From Candidatus Sumerlaeota bacterium (GTDB lineage Bacteria; Sumerlaeota; Sumerlaeia; SLMS01), in the NCBI GenBank assembly GCA_007133495.1, contig SLMS01000120.1, positions 1 through 43,481 on the forward strand: DNA of 43,481 nucleotides. The letters are read 5' to 3'. This document shows positions 17,615-25,844 of the stretch, in pieces; position 1 is the stretch's first letter, and each line of letters starts with the position of its first letter. A program made the translations under genes and the position numbers. The notes below the pieces were generated by a model. The model was not told the DNA's origin. It saw nothing but the letters and a program-made list of their open reading frames with translations, and did not search any database.

Positions 17615-19642
17615 TCAGCAGCCCGCGCCCTGCCCCCAGTGTTCGAGCAGGTTGACGAAATCGTCGAACCCGAGCGGCTCACCGTCGATCTCCTCGCCCC
17701 AGTGCTCGAGCAGGAAGACGAAATCGTCGAAGCTGGTGCATCCGGTGCCAGTGAAATCGCCCACAGCGCGGTCGTCGGGGTGAATCTCATACTCCGGCCC
17801 ATACTGCCACGTATCGGAAAGCCGTGTGCCCTCCGCCGACCCGCCGAAGAGCAGCACACGGCCGCGTGTCCCGTCGAAAGCCATCGCCGGATTAATGAGT
17901 GTCGCGGGGCGCGTGAAGGACGTCTCGATATCATTCCACTGCGAACCGTCCCACTCCCATGTTTTCGGATCCTCTTCCAGACCTCCGGCCATGACCACCC
18001 GCTCGCGCAGGGGGTCGTAGGCCATTGCGTGTGCGCTCCGCCCGTCTGGTCCGGTGGAAGCGGCCGGGTGCCATTGAACACCGTCCCACTCCCAGGTATC
18101 CACAAGTGACTCGAACGACCCGCCGAGTTGCCCAAAGCCCCCGAAAAGCACCACCCGCTCGCGGGCACCATCCCATGCCATGGCGTGACCGCTGCGGGGG
18201 ATGGGGCCGCCGGTGGCCGCCTGGTTCCACTCGGTTCCGTCCCAGACCCACGTGTCGCCGAGGCGCGTGCTGCCGTCATTTCCGCCGAAGAGCACCACCT
18301 GCTGGCGGACGCTGTCATACGCCATGGCATGGTTGTTCCGCGGGGAGGGACCGATCGCATTCTTAATCGTCCACTCGTTGCCGTCCCATTCCCAAGTGTC
18401 ACCGGCCCTGCCAGCCAACGTGAAGCCGCCGAAGAGCACCGTGCGCTCGCGGTCGTTATGGTATGCCATGGCGTGGCCTGTGCGGGAAGGTGGCCCGCCG
18501 GCAGACGCTGCCGGATGCCATGCCTCCCCGTCCCACTCCCACGTGTCGCCGAGGTTGCTCTGGAAGTCGAACCCTCCGAAACCTCCGTAGAGGACCACGC
18601 GTTCGCGGGCGCTGTCCCAGACCATTTCGTGGAATTCCCGGGGCGGAGGAATCTCCGGGAACACCTCCTCCCAATCGGTGCCGTCCCATGCCCATTTGTC
18701 GTCCGAGATGTCCTCCTCGCCGCTTCCGGCGAAGAGGAGGACTTGCTCGCGCGCCTCGTCGTACACCATGTTGTGCCATCTGCGCGCGGCGGGTCCCTGC
18801 TCGCTGGTTTTCGTCCAGCTTGTTCCATCGTATTCCCAGGTATCAGCGAGGCGCTCCGAGCCGTCCCAGCCGCCGAAGAGCACCACTCGTTCACGCTCGC
18901 TGTCGTACGCCAGGCCAAAACCGCTGCGCGCCTCGGGGCCGATGGCTATTACCTGTTCCCATTGTACGCCGTCCCACTCCCATACCTCATCCGACCAACC
19001 GGTGGAGTCTGCGCCTCCGAAGAGCACCACACGCTGGCGGGCACTGTCGTAGGTCATGGAAAAATCGGTGCGGCCGGAGGGACCTTCCACGTCCATCTCC
19101 TCCCACTGCGTGCCGTCCCACTCCCACGTGTCGTCAAGACGAGTGAGTGAGCCGTCTTCCCGCGTGCTGCCGCCGAAGAGGACAGTGCGCTCGCGCGCCT
19201 CGTCGTAGGCCATGGCGTGCGCGTTGCGCGGAGGGGGTCCGCCGGACGCGGCCTGCCCCCACCCCGTTCCGTCCCACTCCCACGTGTCGCCGGCTTGCTC
19301 GCCCCCCAGCATGCCGCCGAAAAGGACCACGCGGCCGCGGGCGCTGTCGAACACCATCTGGGAACTGGAACGTTGGCCTGGGCCGCCGATGGCAACGCGC
19401 TCCCAGCGCGTCCCGTCCCACTCCCAAGTCTGGCCGCCGGCCCCCGAGCCGCCGAAAAGCACCACGCGTTCGCGGGTAGTGTCATAAGCCATCGAATGGT
19501 TCCAGCGGGCCGAGGGAATGACCTCAATCCCCTGCCAGACAAGGTCCGGCTCCTCGTTTGTTCCGGCTGAAGTGCTGGCTCCGTTGCCGAGACCCAACAT
19601 GAGTAAAATCAACGAACAAAAGGCGATGCGTGGCTTGCCCAT
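17615..19642 (-). CDS. Secreted kelch-type repeat protein with C-terminal dockerin-like module
   Basis: 675 aa; start MGKPRIAFCSLILLMLGLGNGAST; about 11 WEWDG-type repeats; C-term GDFTGTGCTSFDDFVFLLEHWGEEIDGEPLGFDDFVNLLEHWGQGAGC. Confidence 0.88.
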   Translation of the reverse strand: MGKPRIAFCSLILLMLGLGNGASTSAGTNEEPDLVWQGIEVIPSARWNHSMAYDTTRERVVLFGGSGAGGQTWEWDGTRWERVAIGGPGQRSSSQMVFDSARGRVVLFGGMLGGEQAGDTWEWDGTGWGQAASGGPPPRNAHAMAYDEARERTVLFGGSTREDGSLTRLDDTWEWDGTQWEEMDVEGPSGRTDFSMTYDSARQRVVLFGGADSTGWSDEVWEWDGVQWEQVIAIGPEARSGFGLAYDSERERVVLFGGWDGSERLADTWEYDGTSWTKTSEQGPAARRWHNMVYDEAREQVLLFAGSGEEDISDDKWAWDGTDWEEVFPEIPPPREFHEMVWDSARERVVLYGGFGGFDFQSNLGDTWEWDGEAWHPAASAGGPPSRTGHAMAYHNDRERTVLFGGFTLAGRAGDTWEWDGNEWTIKNAIGPSPRNNHAMAYDSVRQQVVLFGGNDGSTRLGDTWVWDGTEWNQAATGGPIPRSGHAMAWDGARERVVLFGGFGQLGGSFESLVDTWEWDGVQWHPAASTGPDGRSAHAMAYDPLRERVVMAGGLEEDPKTWEWDGSQWNDIETSFTRPATLINPAMAFDGTRGRVLLFGGSAEGTRLSDTWQYGPEYEIHPDDRAVGDFTGTGCTSFDDFVFLLEHWGEEIDGEPLGFDDFVNLLEHWGQGAGC

Positions 19643-19775
19643 GATGCCATCCTGCCCTTGTGGGGGTTACCCCGGTGAAGGGGATAGAACCTTGGTAGGA
19701 GGTCGGGTGCGGAATAGTCAACCCGTTCCCGAAGGGCGTGTCGGAGGTTGGAGAAAACCCGGAAGTTCGGAGAGG

Positions 19776-22064
19776 TCAGCGGTGGTGTTGCTCGAACAGG
19801 TCCGGCTGGCCGGGCCGGCGGGTGGTGGCAGAGGAGCGCCGTGGTTTTTTCCGTGGCGGCGGGTCCGTCTCGTCGAGTGTCACTCCCGCGGGCCAGAGCA
19901 CCGTGTTCGCGGCGCGGCGGAGCAGGCGTATATACGCGCGGGGGTCTGGAGAGGTGTCCGCGTCCGCCAGCGCCGTCAATCGCACGCGGCGCGAGCGGTC
20001 CCGGTCTCCAGCGGACGTCAGGATATACGAGAGCGTTTCCCCGGCGTGGAGGTTCAGGCCCGCCTGGGCGGCCTGGCGGGCGGCAAGAGACTGCGCGCCG
20101 TGTCCCGTGTAGTCCTCTGGGTCCTGGGAGAGCGATTGCCGGATGACGAGCTGCTCCATCGGCACCTCGCCCTCGCGGAGCTGGCGTTCCCACTCCTCTA
20201 TTTTCGCGAGGAAGTCCGGCACCATTGTGCGGTATCCCGCCGCGTCCGGCGCCGTGGCGGCGTGCTCCAGCAGGGCAAGCTGCGCCGATTTAATATAGAC
20301 GGGATAGTCGCTCCGCCGGCACTCGATGCCGCGGTACTTGAGCGTGCCGTCCCGGAAGGCGCCGAAATAGCGCGTCGGCACGGGCCGGTCCGGCACCTGG
20401 CGCGAGGGCAGGAAGGCGAGCCATTTGTAGATACCCTCCAGTGCGATCGGCAGGTCCGTTTCGCTGGCGATTTCCTCACTCAGTGCGGGAATCTCCTCCT
20501 CCCGGAAATCCGGCTTCACGATCCACACGCAGTCCACGTTGGAGTGAAGCATGTGCCAGCCGCGTGCCTCGCAGATTTCGCGCGTCCGGAGGATCATTTC
20601 GCGCGACCAGGCGGAGACCGCCTCGTGGGCCTCGATGCGGCCGAAGCGTGCGTTGCGGTAGCCGAGATAGCCAAAGCAGCAGACGAGCATCCACTTGAGC
20701 GCGTCCTGCCGGGCGTGGAAGCGGCCGTAGGCGCCCTTGTCGCCTGTGCGGGCCGCCTCCGCACGGAGCGCCTTGTAGTGCACCCGCTTTTCAATGATGG
20801 GCCGGAGGGCGCGCGAGACGAGTCCCGCCCGCCGCTCGCAAATCGTATAGCCGATTTCCGGCACGCGTTCGTTCCGGCAGCACGGACAGTTCACCGTCTC
20901 GGGCGAGACGTTGAACCGCGACATGATGCTCGGGTACATGGCGACGAAGTCCAGCTCCACCACGTTCTCGTAAAAGCCCGTCTCCGGCGCATAGACAAGA
21001 CCGCCGCGGTCGGACTTGAGCAGTTGGCGGGCGCTCTTCCATGCCTCCGGGGCGGTTTTCTTCCATGGAATCAGGATGCCCTCGCGCCAGGCCATGCCGA
21101 GCTGGATGGAGGAAATACCCGTGCCGATGCTGCGGCGGGCGATGCGCTGGACGGGAATGCGCGCCAGCCGCGCCACCTCGAAAAGCCCCTCCATTCCATC
21201 GTGCGCCAGCGTGAAGGAATTCTTCCGGTCGAGATGCCAGCGTCCGAAAAGCGGATACTCCGGCGCCTGATAGAGAATCCGCCCGTAGGAGAAGAAGGAC
21301 CGCCCGTCCGTTCTCACTTCTCGCGGCTGCGGCAGCGGGTCGCGGTCCGGGCGGAAGGGGAACTTCGTGCGCTCCGCCAGCGCGAAAAGCACCGGGAAGA
21401 GGAACGAATCGCCGCCGCTGGTCAGGATGACGTCCGGGTCCAGCTCGTCGAGTGCGCGCTGGAGTCCGCCGAGCATCTCGCCTGGCTCGTCCCAGGTCAC
21501 CGTGCGGCCCTCGTGTGCAAGGGTCAGCGACCGCAGGCGCGGCCGGCTGCCAAGAAGCGACCCCTCACCGGACAGCTCCGCCGTGCGGAGTGGCGGCGCG
21601 GCGTAGTCCACCGCCCAGCGGCCGTCCTCCGGCGCGAGCGAGAGCAGCCGGCCGGCCTCGTGCTCCACCCGGCAGCGCATGAGCGGATAGACGTCGCGCT
21701 CGAAGCAGTAGCACTGCTCCGGCAGCAGGTCCGCATTGTACCATGCCACGCGGGGGAAGCGCTCCGCATGGCGGGGGAGGGTGCGGGTCCAGCTTTCCGC
21801 GCGGAGCACTCGTATAGACGCAACGGGGCGGGGCCGGCCGGTCCAGAAATCGGTCCGCTCCGTCCAGCCCTCCGGTGCTGCATCGCCCCGGCGCCCGAGT
21901 TCGCGCAGGCAGGCCGCGGCATCCTCCGCCGGGCCGCCGAGGAAGGCGCGTGGCTCGAACGGGTCCACGAGACGCAGCCGCCCGCCCCCTTCCTCCGCGA
22001 ACCACAGCACCATCTCATTCCCGCGGGCGTATAGATCAAACAGCCAGCCGGTGGTGGTACTCAC
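19776..22064 (-). CDS. Divergent family B DNA polymerase, PolB2-like
   Basis: 762 aa, GTG start; motif A LDFVAMYPSIMSRFNVSPETV, motif B LKWMLVCCFGYLGYRNARFGRIE, motif C region LHSNVDCVWIVK; GTGA overlap with upstream small ORF. Confidence 0.85.
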   Translation of the reverse strand: MSTTTGWLFDLYARGNEMVLWFAEEGGGRLRLVDPFEPRAFLGGPAEDAAACLRELGRRGDAAPEGWTERTDFWTGRPRPVASIRVLRAESWTRTLPRHAERFPRVAWYNADLLPEQCYCFERDVYPLMRCRVEHEAGRLLSLAPEDGRWAVDYAAPPLRTAELSGEGSLLGSRPRLRSLTLAHEGRTVTWDEPGEMLGGLQRALDELDPDVILTSGGDSFLFPVLFALAERTKFPFRPDRDPLPQPREVRTDGRSFFSYGRILYQAPEYPLFGRWHLDRKNSFTLAHDGMEGLFEVARLARIPVQRIARRSIGTGISSIQLGMAWREGILIPWKKTAPEAWKSARQLLKSDRGGLVYAPETGFYENVVELDFVAMYPSIMSRFNVSPETVNCPCCRNERVPEIGYTICERRAGLVSRALRPIIEKRVHYKALRAEAARTGDKGAYGRFHARQDALKWMLVCCFGYLGYRNARFGRIEAHEAVSAWSREMILRTREICEARGWHMLHSNVDCVWIVKPDFREEEIPALSEEIASETDLPIALEGIYKWLAFLPSRQVPDRPVPTRYFGAFRDGTLKYRGIECRRSDYPVYIKSAQLALLEHAATAPDAAGYRTMVPDFLAKIEEWERQLREGEVPMEQLVIRQSLSQDPEDYTGHGAQSLAARQAAQAGLNLHAGETLSYILTSAGDRDRSRRVRLTALADADTSPDPRAYIRLLRRAANTVLWPAGVTLDETDPPPRKKPRRSSATTRRPGQPDLFEQHHR

Positions 22065-22336
22065 GGCGGCCGGTCCCCGTCCGCGGCGCGCAGCTCCTCC
22101 ACCTCGCTGCGCAGGCGCTCCAGTTCAAGCTCCTGCTCAAGGAGGATCGCCATCAGCACCGCATCGAATGGAATCGGGCGGGCTGCGTTCGCCGCCTCGG
22201 CCGTGTGCCGGCGCGCCTTGGTGAACAGGCGGTCGAAGGCCGTCTTCTGCTCCGCCCTCAGCGCCCGGCGGAAGGGCCTCCAGGAGTCGATCTCCTCCTG
22301 CAAGAAGGTGTTGAATGTCGGTACTGTCCGTCCCAT
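22061..22336 (-). CDS. Small conserved-looking protein encoded with PolB2 (resembles DUF8156-type proteins from memory)
   Basis: 91 aa MGRTVPTFNTFLQEEIDSWRPFRRALRAEQKTAFDRLFTKARRHTAEAANAARPIPFDAVLMAILLEQELELERLRSEVEEL; stop overlaps polB GTG start by 4 nt. Confidence 0.75.
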   Translation of the reverse strand: MGRTVPTFNTFLQEEIDSWRPFRRALRAEQKTAFDRLFTKARRHTAEAANAARPIPFDAVLMAILLEQELELERLRSEVEELRAADGDRPP

Positions 22337-22940
22337 TGCCGTATCCTTCGATGGTGAACTCGCCCTTGGCGGTGCCCGGGCGGACCGCACTCCGTACCGT
22401 GCCGAACTCCAGCATCGGTCTCCAGAAGCGCTCGCGCGGCGGAGGGCGCTCGTAGGTCACGAGCAGCCGCGTGTCGGTGCGCTCCAGCCCCCGCAGCCGT
22501 GCCATCACTGCCGCCAGCACCCGCCCGCGCTCGGCGGCGCGCAACGTCTCCTCGCGGAAAAGGTGGTCCAGCCCGAGCATCGCCACGACCGGCCCACTCG
22601 CCTCCCCGCCGCGCGGGGGGAGCATTTCCTCCACGACGGCCTGTAGCTGGTGGATCGTGAACGTCCGCGTCACGAAAACGCGGTCCAGGATACGCTCACC
22701 GGAAAGCCCGCGCACGCGGGCCGCCTGGCTGAAGGCGTAGGGGTCGAAGACGTTCGCCCCGTCCACGCAGTAAAGCTCGCGCTCGTGGAGGAACGCCCGC
22801 GCCAGCCCGCCAAGCACCGCCGAGGCCGCCCGGCGCGGCATTTCGAGCGACAGGGAGCTTCCCGCTGGCGGGGCGCTGGTGGCGGCGTCGCGGAGGCTGC
22901 TTGGCCGTTGGGGGAGAGGATGTGGGCTCGCGCTGCTCAT
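22137..22940 (-). CDS. RecA/RadA-fold-like protein without a visible Walker A motif
   Basis: YCVDGANVFDPYAFSQAARVRGLSGERILDRVFVTRTFTIHQLQAVVEEML...GPVVAMLGLDHLFREE...LLVTYERPP; RecA-like core pattern. The segment after EGYGN overlaps the next gene out of frame. Confidence 0.65.
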   Translation of the reverse strand: MSSASPHPLPQRPSSLRDAATSAPPAGSSLSLEMPRRAASAVLGGLARAFLHERELYCVDGANVFDPYAFSQAARVRGLSGERILDRVFVTRTFTIHQLQAVVEEMLPPRGGEASGPVVAMLGLDHLFREETLRAAERGRVLAAVMARLRGLERTDTRLLVTYERPPPRERFWRPMLEFGTVRSAVRPGTAKGEFTIEGYGNGTDSTDIQHLLAGGDRLLEALPPGAEGGAEDGLRPPVHQGAPAHGRGGERSPPDSIRCGADGDPP

Positions 22941-23048
22941 GGGCGAAATAAAAGCGAAACAAGCCGCGCGTGTCAACAGCATATCCCACATTCCGCCGCC
23001 CAAGCCAGGGCGTTTCCGTTCTCGACTATCCCCATCCCCTGGTTCGAT

Positions 23049-23170
23049 GGCCACAGACTTTGGTGTTATCCGCAGATTCCGCAGATTCTCACAGATTCAG
23101 CCTCCCTTGGCACACGGCACCAGGCATCAACCCCCATCGGCGTGAATCGGTGAAATCGGCGGATGATTCC
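23049..23170. repeat. Dispersed intergenic repeat-like sequence (ATCCGCAGATTCCGCAGATTCTCACAGATT ... GTGAATCGGTGAAATCGGCGGATGATTCC)
   Basis: Sequence type recognised from memory as a recurrent intergenic element in environmental bacterial genomes; internal CGCAGATTC iterations. Confidence 0.5.
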
Positions 23171-23314
23171 CTACGGCCGCAGCCCACCACGTGGTCGAGC
23201 AGCGGAACGAAAGCCCCCCGCCCTCCGGGCAGAAAATCAATCGGTGCCCTTGACTTACGTCCGCCCCCGCGGTCTCTGGGCGCGACACTGCGACGCGAGC
23301 CTCTCTCCACCAAC

Positions 23315-24394
23315 ATGAGTCACCCTCCCTCCTGGATACCCGAAGCCGAGCGGCAGAGTGGCAATCTTGTCTATTACACCGGCGATGACCTGCGGTTTGT
23401 CTGGGGAAATGCGCTCTTCGACCGGTTCGCCGCGGAAAACGGCGCGGAGGGAATGGGAGAGGCGCTGCGTGGGCGGGTGCTGACCGATGGCTTCTCGGGA
23501 AGTCATCGCTGCCGTTGGCAGGCCATCTACGCGAAGATACTCTCCGGCACGCTTGCCTCCTACTGCGAACGGTTCGCCTGTCCCTCTCCGCGTGTCCGCC
23601 GGGAGCTGTTCATGCAGGTGGAACCGGTCTGGCACGAAGGGAAGCGGTATCTCCGGCACGAGACGATTCCGATTTCGGAGAAGCCGGGCCGGAGCGGCGA
23701 AAAGACATCAGTGAGGACGCAGGACGGCCGCAGCGATGGGATCGAGTTCTCCGGCTTTCTCCGTTCGCTGAAGCCGGAATCGGGAGACGCCTATTGGACG
23801 AGGGCGCTGGAGGATGGCCGGACGGCACTGCTCGTAGCCGACGCGATGGGCTCGGGTCCGGCCGCTGCGCGTGCAACCGAGTGCCTGCTGGACGTGCTCG
23901 CCTCCCTGCCTCTCGTGGACCTGCAGCAAGCCGTCACCACCGCAAACCGCGAGTTCATGAACCGCATGGGGGGAATTCCCGGGGAGACACCCTTCGTGAC
24001 CGGAATCCTCATGACAGTGGATCCACCGGCGACGCGGCTGGACGTGGTCTGCTTCGGTCACCATGGGCTGATCTTCACCCCCGGCGGGCCGGTCGAGGTA
24101 AGTGGCGGCCTGCCGATCGGCGTCCTGGAGGACAACGAGGAGTGGGCTCCGGCCAGGCTGGAGTTGGGCACACTGGGCCTGCGCGGACTCGCCTATACCG
24201 ATGGCATCGTCGAGCAGTTCGACTCCTCCGGCATGATGTACGGCACGCAGAGCCTGGAGCAGAATTTCCACCTCACTGCCCGCCTTCCGCTCTCTCAAAC
24301 CCTCTCTGCCCTTGTCCTCAGCCTCGACGACTGGCGCGGCGATGCCATGATCAAGGATGACCAGACGCTTCTCGGCTTTGAGCTGTTGTCCTGA
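23315..24394 (+). CDS. PP2C/SpoIIE-type serine phosphatase with N-terminal PAS-like region
   Basis: 359 aa from MSHPPSW; ESGDAYWTRALEDGRTALLVADAMGSGPAAARAT, FGHHGLIFTPGG, YTDGIVEQFDSSGMMYG, IKDDQTLLGFEL. Confidence 0.82.
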   Translation: MSHPPSWIPEAERQSGNLVYYTGDDLRFVWGNALFDRFAAENGAEGMGEALRGRVLTDGFSGSHRCRWQAIYAKILSGTLASYCERFACPSPRVRRELFMQVEPVWHEGKRYLRHETIPISEKPGRSGEKTSVRTQDGRSDGIEFSGFLRSLKPESGDAYWTRALEDGRTALLVADAMGSGPAAARATECLLDVLASLPLVDLQQAVTTANREFMNRMGGIPGETPFVTGILMTVDPPATRLDVVCFGHHGLIFTPGGPVEVSGGLPIGVLEDNEEWAPARLELGTLGLRGLAYTDGIVEQFDSSGMMYGTQSLEQNFHLTARLPLSQTLSALVLSLDDWRGDAMIKDDQTLLGFELLS

Positions 24395-24512
24395 GGCGAA
24401 CCCCCGGCAACGCCTGCCCGCCGGCTCCAAACGCAAAATGCCCACTTGACACCTAACACCCCGCGGCGGCGGATTCTGCCAAGATATCCGTACTCCGAAA
24501 GGACACAAACCC

Positions 24513-25136
24513 ATGAAACACCTCACCCGCCGGGCTGTTGCCGGCACTGCCGCTCTGGCGCTTGGAGGATTCCTTGCCGCCGGTTGCGCCCATATTCCCG
24601 AGGACCTGGAGGGCACCGCCGCGGACCTTCGCGCCGAGGCGGCTCCGGGCCAGCAGGAGGCGGCCCAGCCAGCCCCCGCCGCTCCACAGCAGCAGCCCGC
24701 TGAGGAGGCGGAGACCTATCCGGACGTGACGAGCCCCGTCCGCGTCACTCTCGACGGTGTGCCCGAACTCGCCGTCGACCAGTGGGGCAACTACTGGAAC
24801 ACCGAGCGGCCGGTCTCCGCCGATCCCGAGTTCGTCCTGACGATGTCTCCCGAGCTGGGCGATTTCGAAATGCTCATTATCAACGTTCACGAAACAGACG
24901 ACGAGGGAGTGGAGGCCGGCCGTAGCTGGGCCATCACGGACTTCGGCGGCGAGCGGGTCCTTGCTCCGGACCGGACGGTCAACCTTGCCACCCCCGAAGG
25001 TGCTTCGATCATAGCTCCGGACGGTGGGGGGCTGGGCCGGGTGCCGCTTGAGTCCGGCGAGACCTACGTCGTGCTCTTCGTCGTCCGCGGCAGCGAAGAC
25101 AGCCACACCCACAAGGTGCGCTTCACCGTGCGTTGA
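24513..25136 (+). CDS. Secreted lipoprotein of unknown function
   Basis: 207 aa; lipobox ALALGGFLAAGC|AH. Confidence 0.8.
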   Translation: MKHLTRRAVAGTAALALGGFLAAGCAHIPEDLEGTAADLRAEAAPGQQEAAQPAPAAPQQQPAEEAETYPDVTSPVRVTLDGVPELAVDQWGNYWNTERPVSADPEFVLTMSPELGDFEMLIINVHETDDEGVEAGRSWAITDFGGERVLAPDRTVNLATPEGASIIAPDGGGLGRVPLESGETYVVLFVVRGSEDSHTHKVRFTVR

Positions 25137-25137
25137 G
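25085..25137. repeat. 53-bp direct repeat copy A (3' end of the lipoprotein gene)
   Basis: ccgcggcagcgaagacagccacacccacaaggtgcgcttcaccgtgcgttgag; 51/53 identical to 26042-26094. Confidence 0.95.
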
Positions 25138-25303
25138 GGCCCATGGGGGAGAGCTTGCGGGGGGCATCCTCTGCGGGCGGTGCCTGGCTGGTCCCGCCGG
25201 AAGGCTTGCGGAGGCTGCATGTTGGCGTTGCCGCGGGGAGCCCCCGTGCGCATAACCCGGCATGGGGGCCCGCCCTCAGGAGGCCGATCGCGGAGGTTTA
25301 CCG

Positions 25304-25525
25304 ATGAGCAAGCACCCTGGTATCACGATAGAAGCTGGCAAGCGCGGCGGCCAGCCCACCGTCCGCGGGCTGCGGATTACCGTGGCGGACGTGCTCGGAT
25401 GGCTGGCCGCCGGCATGACGGAAGCCGAAATCCTGGAAGAGTACCCCGAACTGACCCGCGAGGACATCCGCGCCTGCCTGGCGTTTGCTGCCGATCGCGA
25501 ACGCCGTTCCATAACGATTGCGTGA
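25304..25525 (+). CDS. DUF433 family antitoxin-like protein
   Basis: 73 aa MSKHPGITIEAGKRGGQPTVRGLRITVADVLGWLAAGMTEAEILEEYPELTREDIRACLAFAADRE. Confidence 0.9.
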   Translation: MSKHPGITIEAGKRGGQPTVRGLRITVADVLGWLAAGMTEAEILEEYPELTREDIRACLAFAADRERRSITIA

Positions 25526-25526
25526 A

Positions 25527-25814
25527 ATGACGGCGCGGCTACTCTTCGACGAGAATCTCAGCGTGAGACTTGTCGAGCGTCTCAAGGACGTTTTTCCTGA
25601 CTCCGCACACGTCATGGAGTTGGGGCTTGCTCAATCGCTGGACTCCGATTTTGCCGACATGGCAGCGGTCCTTGGAGCACCCCCCAAGGTGCTATGGCTG
25701 AGATGCGGAAACAAGGCGACTTCTATTGTCGAAGAGCTGCTTCGACGACATGCTGAGTCTGTGCGTTCCTTTGCCGAGGACCCGGAGGCGCTCTGTCTTG
25801 AGCTCTACGCGTGA
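25527..25814 (+). CDS. DUF5615 PIN-like toxin, apparently internally deleted
   Basis: 95 aa LLFDENLSVRLVERLKDVFPDSAHVMELGLAQSLDSDFADMAAVLGAPPKVLWLRCGNKATSIVEELLRRH; 1 nt downstream of the DUF433 stop. Confidence 0.82.
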   Translation: MTARLLFDENLSVRLVERLKDVFPDSAHVMELGLAQSLDSDFADMAAVLGAPPKVLWLRCGNKATSIVEELLRRHAESVRSFAEDPEALCLELYA

Positions 25815-25844
25815 TGGAGGCGGGGGGCGAAGGTCTCACCCCGT

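Noticed and set aside
17530-18918. 462-aa - strand ORF in a second frame inside the kelch gene
   Set aside because: Repetitive out-of-frame translation of the WEWDG-encoding repeats.
14187-19642. Regularly spaced DNA repeats (CACTCCCA.GTGTC, GCCGAAGAGCA) suggestive of a CRISPR or satellite
   Set aside because: Spacing and divergence match protein-coding kelch repeats; no conserved repeat/unique spacer structure and no cas genes.
19518-22034. 838-aa ORF on + strand, longer than the polymerase it opposes
   Set aside because: Antisense to the B-family polymerase with clear motifs; composition is typical of a shadow ORF in GC-rich DNA and no domain is recognisable.
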